From contig NZ_NKJE01000015.1 of NCBI RefSeq assembly GCF_002256285.1, forward strand, positions 1-64,000: DNA of 64,000 nucleotides, read 5' to 3'. Origin of the DNA: Flavobacterium sp. BFFFF1. Its GTDB lineage: Bacteria > Bacteroidota > Bacteroidia > Flavobacteriales > Flavobacteriaceae. Under the pieces are notes generated by a model. It searched no databases and was not told the DNA's origin. It was given only the letters and a program-made list of their open reading frames with translations. Positions 17,000-25,948 of this stretch are shown one piece after another; positions within the stretch are counted from its first letter, which is position 1; every line of letters begins with the position of its first letter. The translations under genes were made by a program, and so were the position numbers.

Positions 17000-19900
17000 T
17001 TACCTTTTTAAGGCAAAATTTGCCCTGAATTCCTTGTTTACTCCTTGTTCAACGTACTTTACAACAAACCAATAGTCATCTGCCATCATCTGTTGGCCGT
17101 TGTAAGTTCCATCCCAGCCACCCGGATTTGTTGTGCTGATCTGCTTCAACAATTTTCCGAACCGGTCAAATATATAAATTTTTGCGTTAGGTTGATTACT
17201 TAATACAGAAATATTCCAAGTATCATGGATTCCGTCACCATTTGGTGTAAAATACTTAGGATAGTCAATCACCTTGACATCATAAGACAGTTCATCACAA
17301 GCCTTAAGATCCCTTACATAAACGGTGTGATCACCTGAGTTTGTTAAGGAGATAATGGTCCTGACCCCATTGAAAATATTGTCTGTCTGCCATGGGCCGT
17401 CATCAAGCCTGTATTCATATTGGCCCGCTGGAGTAGCGGTAACCTCGATGGTGGCGTTATCTGCGAAGAATTCCGTATCCACCTGTGCCGTAATGGTCAG
17501 CGGTGGCGTAGAAGTGACAATCGGTGCTGTAGCAGACTGTGTACAGCCTGCCACTACATCGGTTACAACCACCTTATACATTCCAGGCTCCGTCGCATTC
17601 AGCGAACCTTCGCTGGCGCCAACAATTTCATCCCCATCAAGCGACCATACGAATGAGTAGCCATCGGCGGTTGTAAGTCCCGTATTGAGCTCATAGAAAG
17701 ATCCTGCGGCAGTGGTGCCGGTAGCTGCATCAAGACAAATGTAACCGTCCTGATCCAGTTCCGGATCCGGCACTACGGTTACGGTAACCACCGCTACCGA
17801 GTTTGGAGCTCCTGTAAGATCCTTAGGACATGGTGGGTTATCGTTTGCCGACACGCTTACCAGCTCATAGCTCGTTGTGCCCGAAAGCGGTCCGGTAAGC
17901 AGTCTTGCCGAGCCGGAAGGATTCAATGTAATGGTTTCTTCGTTACCGCCATTTACAGTATAGGTAACAATGGCATTTGGCGTTCCTGTGATGATTACAT
18001 CGGTCGCCGTGTCTGCGCAAATCGTCGTATCCGCACCATTTGCTATGGTCGCATCAGGAAGCGGTCTCACGATCACATTGACTGCATTGGTGTAAATATC
18101 AGGACATGGAAAGTTACTGATTACACAACGGTAAACTCCTGAGTCACTTAATTGGGCTATGTCAACGTGGTATAACGCATCAGTACCTACATCCACACCA
18201 TCATGCTGCCAACGATAAGTTACATCGCCGGTAACGGCTACTATCAGATTAATCGGTTCCCCAACACAAACCGTTTGGGAAACAGGCTGCTGTGTAATGA
18301 CAGCAGCGTCTTTAATGACCACTTCGACTGGATCAGTAGTTATAGGTGGACAAGTCGGATTGCTGATGACACAAACGTAAATTCCTTTATCGATACCAGA
18401 CACAGAACTGACACTATATGTAGGTGAATTTGTTCCCACAACTACCCCATCGCGCTTCCATTGGTACTGGGTAATGTCACCAGACGCCACAACGCTAAGC
18501 GTTAATGGAAATCCCAGACAAAGATCTGTTGGCGGAGCGACCGGCTGCGTCAAAATCTGTGGTGATTCATCAATCGTCACAGTAGCAACTGTCGACACCT
18601 GAGGCGCACCACAAGTGCCTGACACCGTGACCTGATAATCGCCGGCATCGACATCTGGATCTGCATTATTAACAACGTACATATTAGAAGGACCTGACTG
18701 TACCACTTGGGTACCACGTCTCCATTCGTATGAAAGCGCCTGTCCTGTAGCTGCTACACTTAAGCTAAATCCACCTCCGGAACATACTGGTACTGGAGGT
18801 ACTGGCTGACTTGTAATGACCACCGGAGCAAAAACGTTTACCGTGGTCGCTGTTGAAGTAATAGCAGGACAACCGGGGTTCGTCACTAAGACATCATATA
18901 TTGTGCCGTTATCGGCGGAAGTTACCCCAAAAATTTCAAGTGTGCTGCTGCTGGGCGCACCAAATGGTTGTCCATTCTTCCGCCAGGTATAATTCGTTGA
19001 ACCGTCGGTGCCGGTTGTAGTAACATTAAGTGTAACATCATCTGTCTCACAATAATACGGCAACGCGGCTGGACCTGTTACAAAATGCGGGCCTTCATTT
19101 ACTACGGCCTGCACGGTTGCTGAGATGGCATCAGGCACACATTTTCCATGAACGATGACCTGATAGGCTCCTGCATCAGCAAGTGACGCATTGGTTTTGG
19201 TGTACGTATTTGAAGTGGTATTTTGTACTGTAGTAGCGCCATGCTTAAACTCGTAGGTCAAATCTGTACCTGTCGCTTGTACACTAATCGTAAAGGATTC
19301 CTGTTCACAAATGGCTGCCGGCGCTGTGGGTTCAGCAGTAATTACAGGTTTCAAGTCGGCACCCACCGTAGCGGAAAGCGTCAACGGACTCACACAGCCA
19401 TCAGTACTGGTCACATTGTCCAGCGTGTAAGTGCCAGCCGGACGCTGGATCTGACCATTTCCGGAAGTGGGTATAATGTAACTAAACGTAGCATTATTAC
19501 TGTCATGGTAGTTTACGGTGGCATTTGCAGTTCCCGCAATATCAAAAAGTGCATCAGTGCCTTCACAAACCGTTGCTGTCGTAGCAGTAAATGATGTTAC
19601 AACGGGCAGCGGGTTTACGACAATCGTGATGCTTTGCCCGGTAATCGGTGCCGACTGGGCACAGCCCGGAACGCTGATATCTGTTAAAGTAAAAATCGTA
19701 GTGGTACCTAAGCCCTGCGTATCAAAAAAACCAAATCCGCTGGTAGCGTCTAACTGAACTGATCCTCCTCCTGAAGGTCCGCCTGTATAATTTATCACAC
19801 CGCCAGCAGTACCGGAAACATTAATATTCGTTGAGCCGCCAGGACAGAAGTCCGTATCATCAGCACCTATGATTATCGCCGTTGGCGGATCAAAAGAAAA

Positions 19901-21736
19901 TGTAATCGTAGTTCCAGCGGGAAAAATATACTCACAGGACGGAGTCGTATTGGTACCTACTTTTTGCAGTTCAAAAACGGTCTCCTCATTGATTGTAGGG
20001 TTTATTGTTGCAAAACCGTCCGAACCGACTGTGGTATTTTCATTTACCGTACCATCAGTTGCATTCGTTTTCGAATAGTATATGATCGCATCGGGTGTTC
20101 CTGAAAATGTCACTGCAGTACTTGTACTAGGGCAAATAATCTGGCTACCGGTGACAAACGCCGCTGTGGGCGTGGCCACAATGGTAATCGGAGCAGATAT
20201 CTTAAAATCCGGACATTCGGTAGTAGGGAAATAGTCAACCACGTAGCTTCCAGCTATACTCTGGATCAAATCGACCGTTCCCGTAACCGAATTAATTACC
20301 AAATCAGGGGAAGAAGCAACATATTCTCCTCCCGGTGTCAGGTCGGTGGTCATCACATCAAAAGATCCTGCTGAATCCTTACAAATGGGAAGTGTGCCAT
20401 AGGAAATAGTGCCCCCTGGCAGCGTTTTATTTAACGTGAAATTTTTAAAGACCTTACAATCCGTGCCACTGATATCTTTGATGACCGCATAAATCGTTAG
20501 GGGAAGATCGGATGCATTTACCTGATAAGCCGTGGTATTTTGGATATAATTCAAGCCTTCGTCCTGAGCACTCTGGGGATCTAAATAATAGTATATCTCA
20601 TAGTTTAACGGATTAGTAACCCCTGCCAGAAACACATCATCCTGGTTGATATTAAACTCATAAGGCCCATCATTTCCAGGACAGACCACTTTATTCTTAT
20701 TCTCAGCATCAGGAAGTAACGGGAGATCTGAGACGGTCAGATCAGTTGAAAAAACGCTTTGGACATTTCCATTATTATAGGTCACCTCTGCAGTGATAAT
20801 ATCACCCGGCGATGTGTTGGGAATATCAATAACAGTGGTATTTCCCGATGCGACTGGAGATCCGTTAAGCAACCAGTTTACGGTGGCAGTCGGAGGACCG
20901 GCCGGTGTAAAACGATATGCCTTTCCAATCGCTGTAAATGCCGTTCCATTGCATCCTGGGGCAGAAATACTCTGGGTACCTGCGTTATTGATCAGCCCAA
21001 TAACACCCCTGCCACCATTCCAGCCATTAAAGGGAACCCGTCGTTTGACATATACATCAATAATGTTTGTGGTTTCATACAATACCATTTGGTAGGTTTG
21101 GACGCCGGCAACATTGGTATCGGGATCAATGCCGTCGCCAAATTGCAGTACCTTATTTACGTTAAAGATAAAAACCCTCCCCGGTGCCGCATTAGCGCCC
21201 TGGTCATATACATAATAATTAATTGTCGTTTCAGGATAAGGCAAATCAGTAAAATTGATATCCTGCAATATACCGAAAATGGCATTCCTTATGGTAGTAC
21301 AATTCGGCAATCCACCTGGAGCTATAGGCCATGGACAGACTTGGTTCGGCGCATAGGCACCGGTGGTATTGAAACAAAGTACGCCATTGGAACCAATTGA
21401 CATTGTATTGTAGTTGTTTCCATAAAAGCTAAATGAAAAAGGCAGTGTAAACAACTGAGGCGCCCAAAAATCGTCCTGGTTGCCGTTCGTAGGTATTGGA
21501 ATAAGCGTCGATCCCGGGATGGGATCAAACGAATACGGAGGGTTGTATGGTATTTCAGCTACACTATACGCGGTGGTTGAATTTCCCGGCGTAAATTGGA
21601 TACTCGCTGTAGACGTTCCATTACAAAAGCCAGCGTTATTCCCGTTTACTCCAGAAACACTTGGAGACGCTAACTGACTGTAATTTAATTGTATAAAACC
21701 CAAAAAGGTCAGCAGCAAAAGTATTTTATTTTTCAT
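17000..21736 (-). CDS. Giant T9SS type B-sorted protein with Ig-like repeats
   Basis: 1578-residue secreted protein. The signal peptide MKNKILLLLTFLGFIQLNYSQ is cut near residue 20. An N-terminal ~250-residue domain (SFSFYGNNYNTMSIGSNGVLCFNT...) looks like the beta-sandwich that opens many gliding-motility-associated proteins. It is followed by many Ig/PKD-like modules. Five or more consecutive modules around residues 800-1300 share 'QP..P...C.G....L.V.ATG....Y.W...G..V' patterns with paired Cys. The C-terminal ~90 residues (YFTPNGDGIHDTWNI...IFDRFGKLLKQI...GGWDGTYNGQ) form a type B T9SS domain. Probably a surface adhesin or SprB-like filament; ligand unknown. The start codon follows a -7 promoter at 21788-21795. 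Confidence 0.9.
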   Translation of the reverse strand: MKNKILLLLTFLGFIQLNYSQLASPSVSGVNGNNAGFCNGTSTASIQFTPGNSTTAYSVAEIPYNPPYSFDPIPGSTLIPIPTNGNQDDFWAPQLFTLPFSFSFYGNNYNTMSIGSNGVLCFNTTGAYAPNQVCPWPIAPGGLPNCTTIRNAIFGILQDINFTDLPYPETTINYYVYDQGANAAPGRVFIFNVNKVLQFGDGIDPDTNVAGVQTYQMVLYETTNIIDVYVKRRVPFNGWNGGRGVIGLINNAGTQSISAPGCNGTAFTAIGKAYRFTPAGPPTATVNWLLNGSPVASGNTTVIDIPNTSPGDIITAEVTYNNGNVQSVFSTDLTVSDLPLLPDAENKNKVVCPGNDGPYEFNINQDDVFLAGVTNPLNYEIYYYLDPQSAQDEGLNYIQNTTAYQVNASDLPLTIYAVIKDISGTDCKVFKNFTLNKTLPGGTISYGTLPICKDSAGSFDVMTTDLTPGGEYVASSPDLVINSVTGTVDLIQSIAGSYVVDYFPTTECPDFKISAPITIVATPTAAFVTGSQIICPSTSTAVTFSGTPDAIIYYSKTNATDGTVNENTTVGSDGFATINPTINEETVFELQKVGTNTTPSCEYIFPAGTTITFSFDPPTAIIIGADDTDFCPGGSTNINVSGTAGGVINYTGGPSGGGSVQLDATSGFGFFDTQGLGTTTIFTLTDISVPGCAQSAPITGQSITIVVNPLPVVTSFTATTATVCEGTDALFDIAGTANATVNYHDSNNATFSYIIPTSGNGQIQRPAGTYTLDNVTSTDGCVSPLTLSATVGADLKPVITAEPTAPAAICEQESFTISVQATGTDLTYEFKHGATTVQNTTSNTYTKTNASLADAGAYQVIVHGKCVPDAISATVQAVVNEGPHFVTGPAALPYYCETDDVTLNVTTTGTDGSTNYTWRKNGQPFGAPSSSTLEIFGVTSADNGTIYDVLVTNPGCPAITSTATTVNVFAPVVITSQPVPPVPVCSGGGFSLSVAATGQALSYEWRRGTQVVQSGPSNMYVVNNADPDVDAGDYQVTVSGTCGAPQVSTVATVTIDESPQILTQPVAPPTDLCLGFPLTLSVVASGDITQYQWKRDGVVVGTNSPTYSVSSVSGIDKGIYVCVISNPTCPPITTDPVEVVIKDAAVITQQPVSQTVCVGEPINLIVAVTGDVTYRWQHDGVDVGTDALYHVDIAQLSDSGVYRCVISNFPCPDIYTNAVNVIVRPLPDATIANGADTTICADTATDVIITGTPNAIVTYTVNGGNEETITLNPSGSARLLTGPLSGTTSYELVSVSANDNPPCPKDLTGAPNSVAVVTVTVVPDPELDQDGYICLDAATGTTAAGSFYELNTGLTTADGYSFVWSLDGDEIVGASEGSLNATEPGMYKVVVTDVVAGCTQSATAPIVTSTPPLTITAQVDTEFFADNATIEVTATPAGQYEYRLDDGPWQTDNIFNGVRTIISLTNSGDHTVYVRDLKACDELSYDVKVIDYPKYFTPNGDGIHDTWNISVLSNQPNAKIYIFDRFGKLLKQISTTNPGGWDGTYNGQQMMADDYWFVVKYVEQGVNKEFRANFALKR

Positions 21737-21787
21737 TTTCCCCATTTTTTTGAAGCGTAAATTTAAAGATTTAATAAAGATAAAATC

Positions 21788-21795
21788 CAAAAATA
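21788..21795 (-). promoter_or_regulatory. Promoter -7 element for the T9SS type B gene
   Basis: Leftward TATTTTTG, an exact TAnnTTTG match ~50 bases before the ATG at 21736. It makes the in-frame start at 21790 impossible. Confidence 0.5.
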
Positions 21796-21859
21796 ATCCA
21801 ATTATTTCTAAATATAACAGGCTTGGCTATTTTTACCCTAATCATATTTATTATTATTT

Positions 21860-21867
21860 TATCTTTG
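21860..21867 (+). promoter_or_regulatory. Promoter -7 element for folE
   Basis: TATCTTTG matches TAnnTTTG exactly, 35 bases before the folE ATG. Confidence 0.55.
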
Positions 21868-21902
21868 CCCGAGTAAAAAATTGCCGCTGACTTACAAAAA
21901 TT

Positions 21903-22574
21903 ATGAGCAAAGAAGAAGATTTTTCAGACGAAATCGGAAATGACCACATCGCTACAAGCGCTACGAATCCAATCAGGAGCGACGCTTTTGAACTAACAGA
22001 CGATCAGAAAATCGAGTCAATTAAAAAAGACGTGGAAAACATGCTGTTAACTTTGGGTATGGATCTTACCGATGACAGTCTTAAAGGCACGCCAAACCGC
22101 GTGGCCAAGATGTTTGTAAAAGAGATTTTCGGCGGGCTTAATCCCAATAAAAAGCCCGGTGCGTCAACCTTTTCGAATAATTACAAATACGGCGAAATGC
22201 TGGTGGAAAAAAACATCACCCTTTATTCGACCTGCGAACACCATCTATTACCCATAATTGGGCGTGCCCATATCGCTTACATCTCCAACGGAACCGTAGT
22301 CGGGCTTTCCAAAATGAACCGCATCGTGGACTATTTTGCCAAAAGACCACAGGTACAGGAAAGGCTTACGATGCAGATCGTACAGGAGCTACAAAAAGTC
22401 CTTAACACACAAGATGTAGCGTGCGTAATCGATGCCAAGCATTTGTGTGTCAACTCCCGTGGGATCCGCGATATCGAAAGCAGTACTGTCACTTCAGAAT
22501 TTGGCGGGAAATTTAAAGAAGCACAAAGCAGGCGTGAATTCCTCGATTACATCAAGCTCGATACAAAATTCTAA
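21903..22574 (+). CDS. folE: GTP cyclohydrolase I
   Basis: 223-residue zinc enzyme converting GTP to 7,8-dihydroneopterin triphosphate, the first step of folate/pterin synthesis. Zinc and catalytic residues are visible in YSTCEHHLLPIIG (C111, H113, H114) and DAKHLCVNSRG (H180, C182). The conserved GTP-binding segments GTPNRVAKMF and GLSKMNRIVDYFAKRPQVQERLT are also present. A ~40-residue polar N-terminal extension precedes the fold. Preceded by its own promoter and followed by an AT-rich hairpin. Confidence 0.96.
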   Translation: MSKEEDFSDEIGNDHIATSATNPIRSDAFELTDDQKIESIKKDVENMLLTLGMDLTDDSLKGTPNRVAKMFVKEIFGGLNPNKKPGASTFSNNYKYGEMLVEKNITLYSTCEHHLLPIIGRAHIAYISNGTVVGLSKMNRIVDYFAKRPQVQERLTMQIVQELQKVLNTQDVACVIDAKHLCVNSRGIRDIESSTVTSEFGGKFKEAQSRREFLDYIKLDTKF

Positions 22575-22600
22575 AGCTATTATTTTAAATTTTGAATTCG

Positions 22601-22635
22601 AAATTTTAAATGATCACAGACGTCATTTAAAATTT
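22601..22635. other. AT-only long hairpin between folE and cysS
   Basis: Perfect 13-bp inverted repeat AAATTTTAAATGA/TCATTTAAAATTT around a 9-base loop, in a stretch of otherwise A/T-rich sequence with further related fragments (AATTTAGAATTTAGAATTTA). It has no GC-rich stem, so it is a poor classical terminator. It could be an mRNA-end stem or a degenerate small repeat. Confidence 0.6.
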
Positions 22636-22657
22636 AGAATTTAGAATTTATAATTCC

Positions 22658-22665
22658 TATTTTTG
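22658..22665 (+). promoter_or_regulatory. Promoter -7 element for cysS
   Basis: TATTTTTG matches TAnnTTTG exactly, 27 bases before the cysS ATG. Confidence 0.5.
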
Positions 22666-22691
22666 GAATTCATCATTTAAATAATAAAAGA

Positions 22692-24170
22692 ATGCCACTT
22701 TACAACCAGCATCCCCTAAAAATTTACAATTCCCTGAGTGGGGAAAAAGAAGTTTTCACGCCGATTCACGAAGGCAATGTGGGCATGTATGTCTGTGGCC
22801 CCACGGTGTACAGTAATGTGCACCTTGGCAATGTCCGGACGTTCATGTCGTTTGATATGATTTTCCGGTATTTTAAGCATTTGGATTATAAGGTCAGGTA
22901 TGTGCGAAATATCACCGATGTCGGCCACATGGTCGATGACGCGGACGAGGGTGAAGACAAGATCGCCAAAAAAGCCAGGCTCGAACAACTCGAACCGATG
23001 GAGATCGTACAACGGTACACCGTAGACTTCCACGACATCCTCGACAAGTTTAATTTCCTGCCACCGAGTATTGAGCCCACGGCTACCGGCCACATCATCG
23101 AACAGATTGAAATCGTCAAAGTAATCCTCGAGAAAGGCCTTGCCTACGAATCCAACGGATCTGTGTATTTCGACGTCGTGAAGTTCAATGAAACGAACCA
23201 CTACGGGAGACTGAGCGGCCGCAATATTGAGGACATGATGGCCAACTCCCGCGAACTTGACGGGCAATCCGACAAAAAGAACCCCCAGGATTTCGCGCTA
23301 TGGAAAAAAGCCGAACCGGAGCATATCATGCGCTGGCCTTCGCCATGGAGTGAGGGTTTCCCTGGCTGGCATCTGGAATGTACCGCCATGAGCACGAAAT
23401 ATCTTGGAAACCATTTTGACATCCACGGCGGCGGAATGGACCTAAAGTTTCCGCACCATGAATGTGAGATCGCACAAAACGAAGCCGCGACCGGTCATAC
23501 ACCGGTAAATTATTGGATGCATGCGAACATGCTGACATTAAATGGCAAAAAAATGGCGAAATCGACCGGCAACAATATCCTTCCCGGCGAAATCCTGAAT
23601 GGTGAAAACGAATTCCTGAGCAAAGCGTTTTCAGCTTCTGTTGCAAGATTTTTTATGATGCAGGCACACTACCGAAGCATATTGGATTTTTCTGACGACG
23701 CGATCATTGCCGCTGAAAAAGGCTTCAACCGCCTGATGGAAGCGATCGATAACTTAGTGGAAATTGAAGCAGCCGATCATTCTACACTAAATATTTCAGA
23801 ATGGGAGTCAGCGTGCTATGACGCGATGAACGACGACTTTAATACGCCCATATTGATTGCGCAGTTATTCGAAGGGGTACGGTTTATCAACCTCTTAAAA
23901 GACGGAAGCGCCAAGCTGAACGCAGACGATTTAAAGCAGTTTACAAAATTGATGCATGCCTTTGTATTCGATGTGCTGGGCCTTGAAAATGAAAAGCTGC
24001 TCGGCGCGAATAACGACAAGCTGGAAGGTGTCGTGAACATGCTTATCGACATGCGGAACCAGGCCCGCGTAAATAAGGATTTCGCATTATCGGACCAGAT
24101 TCGGAACCAATTGAGCGCACTGGGCATCCAACTGAAAGATGGAAAAGAAGGCACTACCTTTACGTTTTGA
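22692..24170 (+). CDS. cysS: Cysteinyl-tRNA synthetase
   Basis: 492-residue class I aminoacyl-tRNA synthetase charging tRNA-Cys. The Rossmann core shows [15 protein letters not shown], with zinc ligand C35 and the HIGH-type motif HLGN at 44-47. The other zinc ligands fall in [10 protein letters not shown] (C230) and [10 protein letters not shown] (H255, E259). The KMSKS-type loop is KMAKS at 287-291. The C-terminal helical anticodon-binding region is of normal length. The stop is one base before yidD. Confidence 0.97.
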   Translation: MPLYNQHPLKIYNSLSGEKEVFTPIHEGNVGMYVCGPTVYSNVHLGNVRTFMSFDMIFRYFKHLDYKVRYVRNITDVGHMVDDADEGEDKIAKKARLEQLEPMEIVQRYTVDFHDILDKFNFLPPSIEPTATGHIIEQIEIVKVILEKGLAYESNGSVYFDVVKFNETNHYGRLSGRNIEDMMANSRELDGQSDKKNPQDFALWKKAEPEHIMRWPSPWSEGFPGWHLECTAMSTKYLGNHFDIHGGGMDLKFPHHECEIAQNEAATGHTPVNYWMHANMLTLNGKKMAKSTGNNILPGEILNGENEFLSKAFSASVARFFMMQAHYRSILDFSDDAIIAAEKGFNRLMEAIDNLVEIEAADHSTLNISEWESACYDAMNDDFNTPILIAQLFEGVRFINLLKDGSAKLNADDLKQFTKLMHAFVFDVLGLENEKLLGANNDKLEGVVNMLIDMRNQARVNKDFALSDQIRNQLSALGIQLKDGKEGTTFTF

Positions 24171-24171
24171 T

Positions 24172-24423
24172 ATGAATGTAAAGCAGGCAGCCATATTGCC
24201 CTTTGTGTTTTTGGTACGCGTTTACCAGACCGTACTCTCTCCCCTCCTGCCCTCAGCCTGCCGTTTCCAGCCAACCTGTTCCACATATATGATCCAGGCG
24301 TTGCAGATACACGGGGTATTCAAAGGGTTGTACCTGGGTACAAAACGGATCCTGAGCTGCCACCCGTGGGGAAAATCAGGTTATGATCCGGTGCCCGAAA
24401 AAAACGTTACCCACAAACATTAA
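24172..24423 (+). CDS. yidD: Membrane protein insertion efficiency factor YidD
   Basis: 83-residue small protein associated with the inner membrane near YidC/Sec. The family signature is complete: [28 protein letters not shown] and [16 protein letters not shown] with three conserved cysteines. The ATG at 24172, one base after the cysS stop, is preferred; an in-frame ATG inside cysS would only add cysS-overlapping residues. Likely co-transcribed with cysS; lgt downstream has an intervening 65-base gap with a weak TATTTTTA box. Confidence 0.92.
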   Translation: MNVKQAAILPFVFLVRVYQTVLSPLLPSACRFQPTCSTYMIQALQIHGVFKGLYLGTKRILSCHPWGKSGYDPVPEKNVTHKH

Positions 24424-24488
24424 CCATAAATTTAGAAATCTGTACGTTGTAAATCCTATTTTTACGACGCTAAAATTCAAACCAAAAT

Positions 24489-25430
24489 ATGACACATTCT
24501 TTGTCCATCATCTGGAACCAATCAGAAGGCATCGACCTTGGCTTTTTTACGGTCCGCTATTACAGCCTGATGTTTGTAATCGCCTTCGGCCTGGGCTGGT
24601 ATATCATGAAAAAGATATTCGAGCGCGAGAACGAATCCATTGAAAAACTGGATAGTATTTTTATCTGGACGGCACTGGCTACTTTGGTGGGTGCACGGCT
24701 CGGACAGGTATTCTTTTATGACTGGCCTTATTTCAAAGAACATCCCGAAGAGATTTTCCTGCCTTTTAAATTCAACCCCTTCCGTTTTACCGGTTTCAGC
24801 GGATTGGCAAGCCATGGTGCGGCCATTGTCATCATCATCTGCATGTATTTTTTCAGCAAAAAAGTAATGAAACGTCCCTTCCTATGGGTTTTAGACCGTG
24901 TGGTCATTCCGGTGGCGAGCGGTGCGATCTTCGTTCGGATTGGGAATTTCTTCAATTCCGAGATTTACGGACACAAGACTTCAGGCGATCAATTCTATGC
25001 CGTGAAGTTTGTGCGTGAAAGTGAGTTTTGGAAGGGCCGCGATGTTCAGGTTATTACGAACAGTGCTAACGATCACGAAGGCTTTAATAAAATCACCGCC
25101 GATCCCGCATTCAGTAAGTTGCTGAACGAGATTCCATACCGCCATCCATCCCAATTGTATGAGGCGTTCGGTTACATTTTTGTATTCCTGATCTTATTCT
25201 ATGCTTACTGGCGTACCGATGCGCGCCAAAGGCCGGGACTGTTGTTCGGCTTATTCCTGATCATGCTGTTTACGGTGCGTTTCATCGTGGAATATGTCAA
25301 AGAAAGCCAGGGCGGTTTCGAAGGAGACAATCCCATCCTTTCCACAGGACAGTGGCTGAGTATTCCTTTTATACTGGTAGGGCTGTTCTTTGTGTTTCGG
25401 TCAAAGAAATACCCTGATGGCGTATTGTAA
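24489..25430 (+). CDS. lgt: Prolipoprotein diacylglyceryl transferase
   Basis: 313-residue inner-membrane enzyme that transfers diacylglycerol from phosphatidylglycerol to the lipobox cysteine of prolipoproteins. Seven or so membrane helices are apparent. Conserved features are SGLASHGAAI (catalytic-region His), the Lgt signature VRIGNFFNSEIYG, YRHPSQLYEA and the late RFIVEYVKE. An insertion around residues 160-210 makes it longer than E. coli Lgt, as usual in Bacteroidota. It would process GldI and the lipoprotein foldase encoded earlier in the window. Confidence 0.95.
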   Translation: MTHSLSIIWNQSEGIDLGFFTVRYYSLMFVIAFGLGWYIMKKIFERENESIEKLDSIFIWTALATLVGARLGQVFFYDWPYFKEHPEEIFLPFKFNPFRFTGFSGLASHGAAIVIIICMYFFSKKVMKRPFLWVLDRVVIPVASGAIFVRIGNFFNSEIYGHKTSGDQFYAVKFVRESEFWKGRDVQVITNSANDHEGFNKITADPAFSKLLNEIPYRHPSQLYEAFGYIFVFLILFYAYWRTDARQRPGLLFGLFLIMLFTVRFIVEYVKESQGGFEGDNPILSTGQWLSIPFILVGLFFVFRSKKYPDGVL

Positions 25431-25450
25431 GGAATAAAAATGATACCCAT

Positions 25451-25481
25451 GCCCGGAGTGTAAAGCTTCGGGCTTTTTTTT
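25451..25481 (+). terminator. Intrinsic terminator of lgt
   Basis: Stem GCCCGGAG/CTTCGGGC (one G-U pair) with a 7-base loop and an eight-T tail, 20 bases after the stop codon. Confidence 0.88.
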
Positions 25482-25531
25482 GCGCCATGATTTCGCTGTT
25501 TATACAAAGGTGTAAATGGAACAAGGCCATG

Positions 25532-25817
25532 TCGAAGCGACCTGTATCCGGATGAAAGCGCCGCCTTTCCCGACGGAAGCCCGCCATTGCCCGCTGGAAC
25601 CAGCCGATTGTCACCCGGAAGCATTACATTTGTTGACGGAAGCAAAAGATTGGCTTACGGAAGCTTTAAAATACCATACGGAAGTATTGCACTGGTCCGC
25701 GGAAGCATTAAAATGCCCTACGGAAGCATTAAATTGCCACACGGAAGCATTCGATTTTGACCCGGAAGCATTCATCAGGGCATGATTAAGGCTTCCGTGC
25801 CTCAATCCGAAGCTTCC
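25532..25817. repeat. 21-bp-phased repeat array A with inverted end units
   Basis: Twelve degenerate units, each opening with a variant of CGGAAGC, start exactly every 21 bases: 25532, 25553, 25574, 25595, 25616, 25637, 25658, 25679, 25700, 25721, 25742 and 25763. The best units read CGGAAGCATTAAATTGCC plus three bases. Two inverted cores (GCTTCC) follow at 25791 and 25812, again 21 bases apart. The array fills most of the 518-base gap between lgt and secDF. One frame across it (25516-25785) stays open and encodes heptads of the type TEALKxx, but it has no recognised start signal. The rest of the gap holds only the two flanking terminators. Confidence 0.85.
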
Positions 25818-25899
25818 TTAAAAGAATCATCCGTAAATGCCATGCCGGCAGCAAAACCCATGACGATGCCCCGATTTTTACATGGGCAGCCTAAAAACA

Positions 25900-25930
25900 A
25901 AATGCCCCGACTTTCGTCAGGGCATTTCTA
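25900..25930 (-). terminator. Intrinsic terminator of secDF
   Basis: Hairpin AAATGCCCCGAC/GTCAGGGCATTT with a 4-base loop. Leftward it is followed by a T-rich tail. Confidence 0.85.
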
Positions 25931-25948
25931 TATGTAATCTAAAGTTGA

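Noticed and set aside
25532..25817. CRISPR array
   Set aside because: The conserved part is only about seven bases, the period is 21 with no separate spacers, repeats are degenerate and no cas gene is present.
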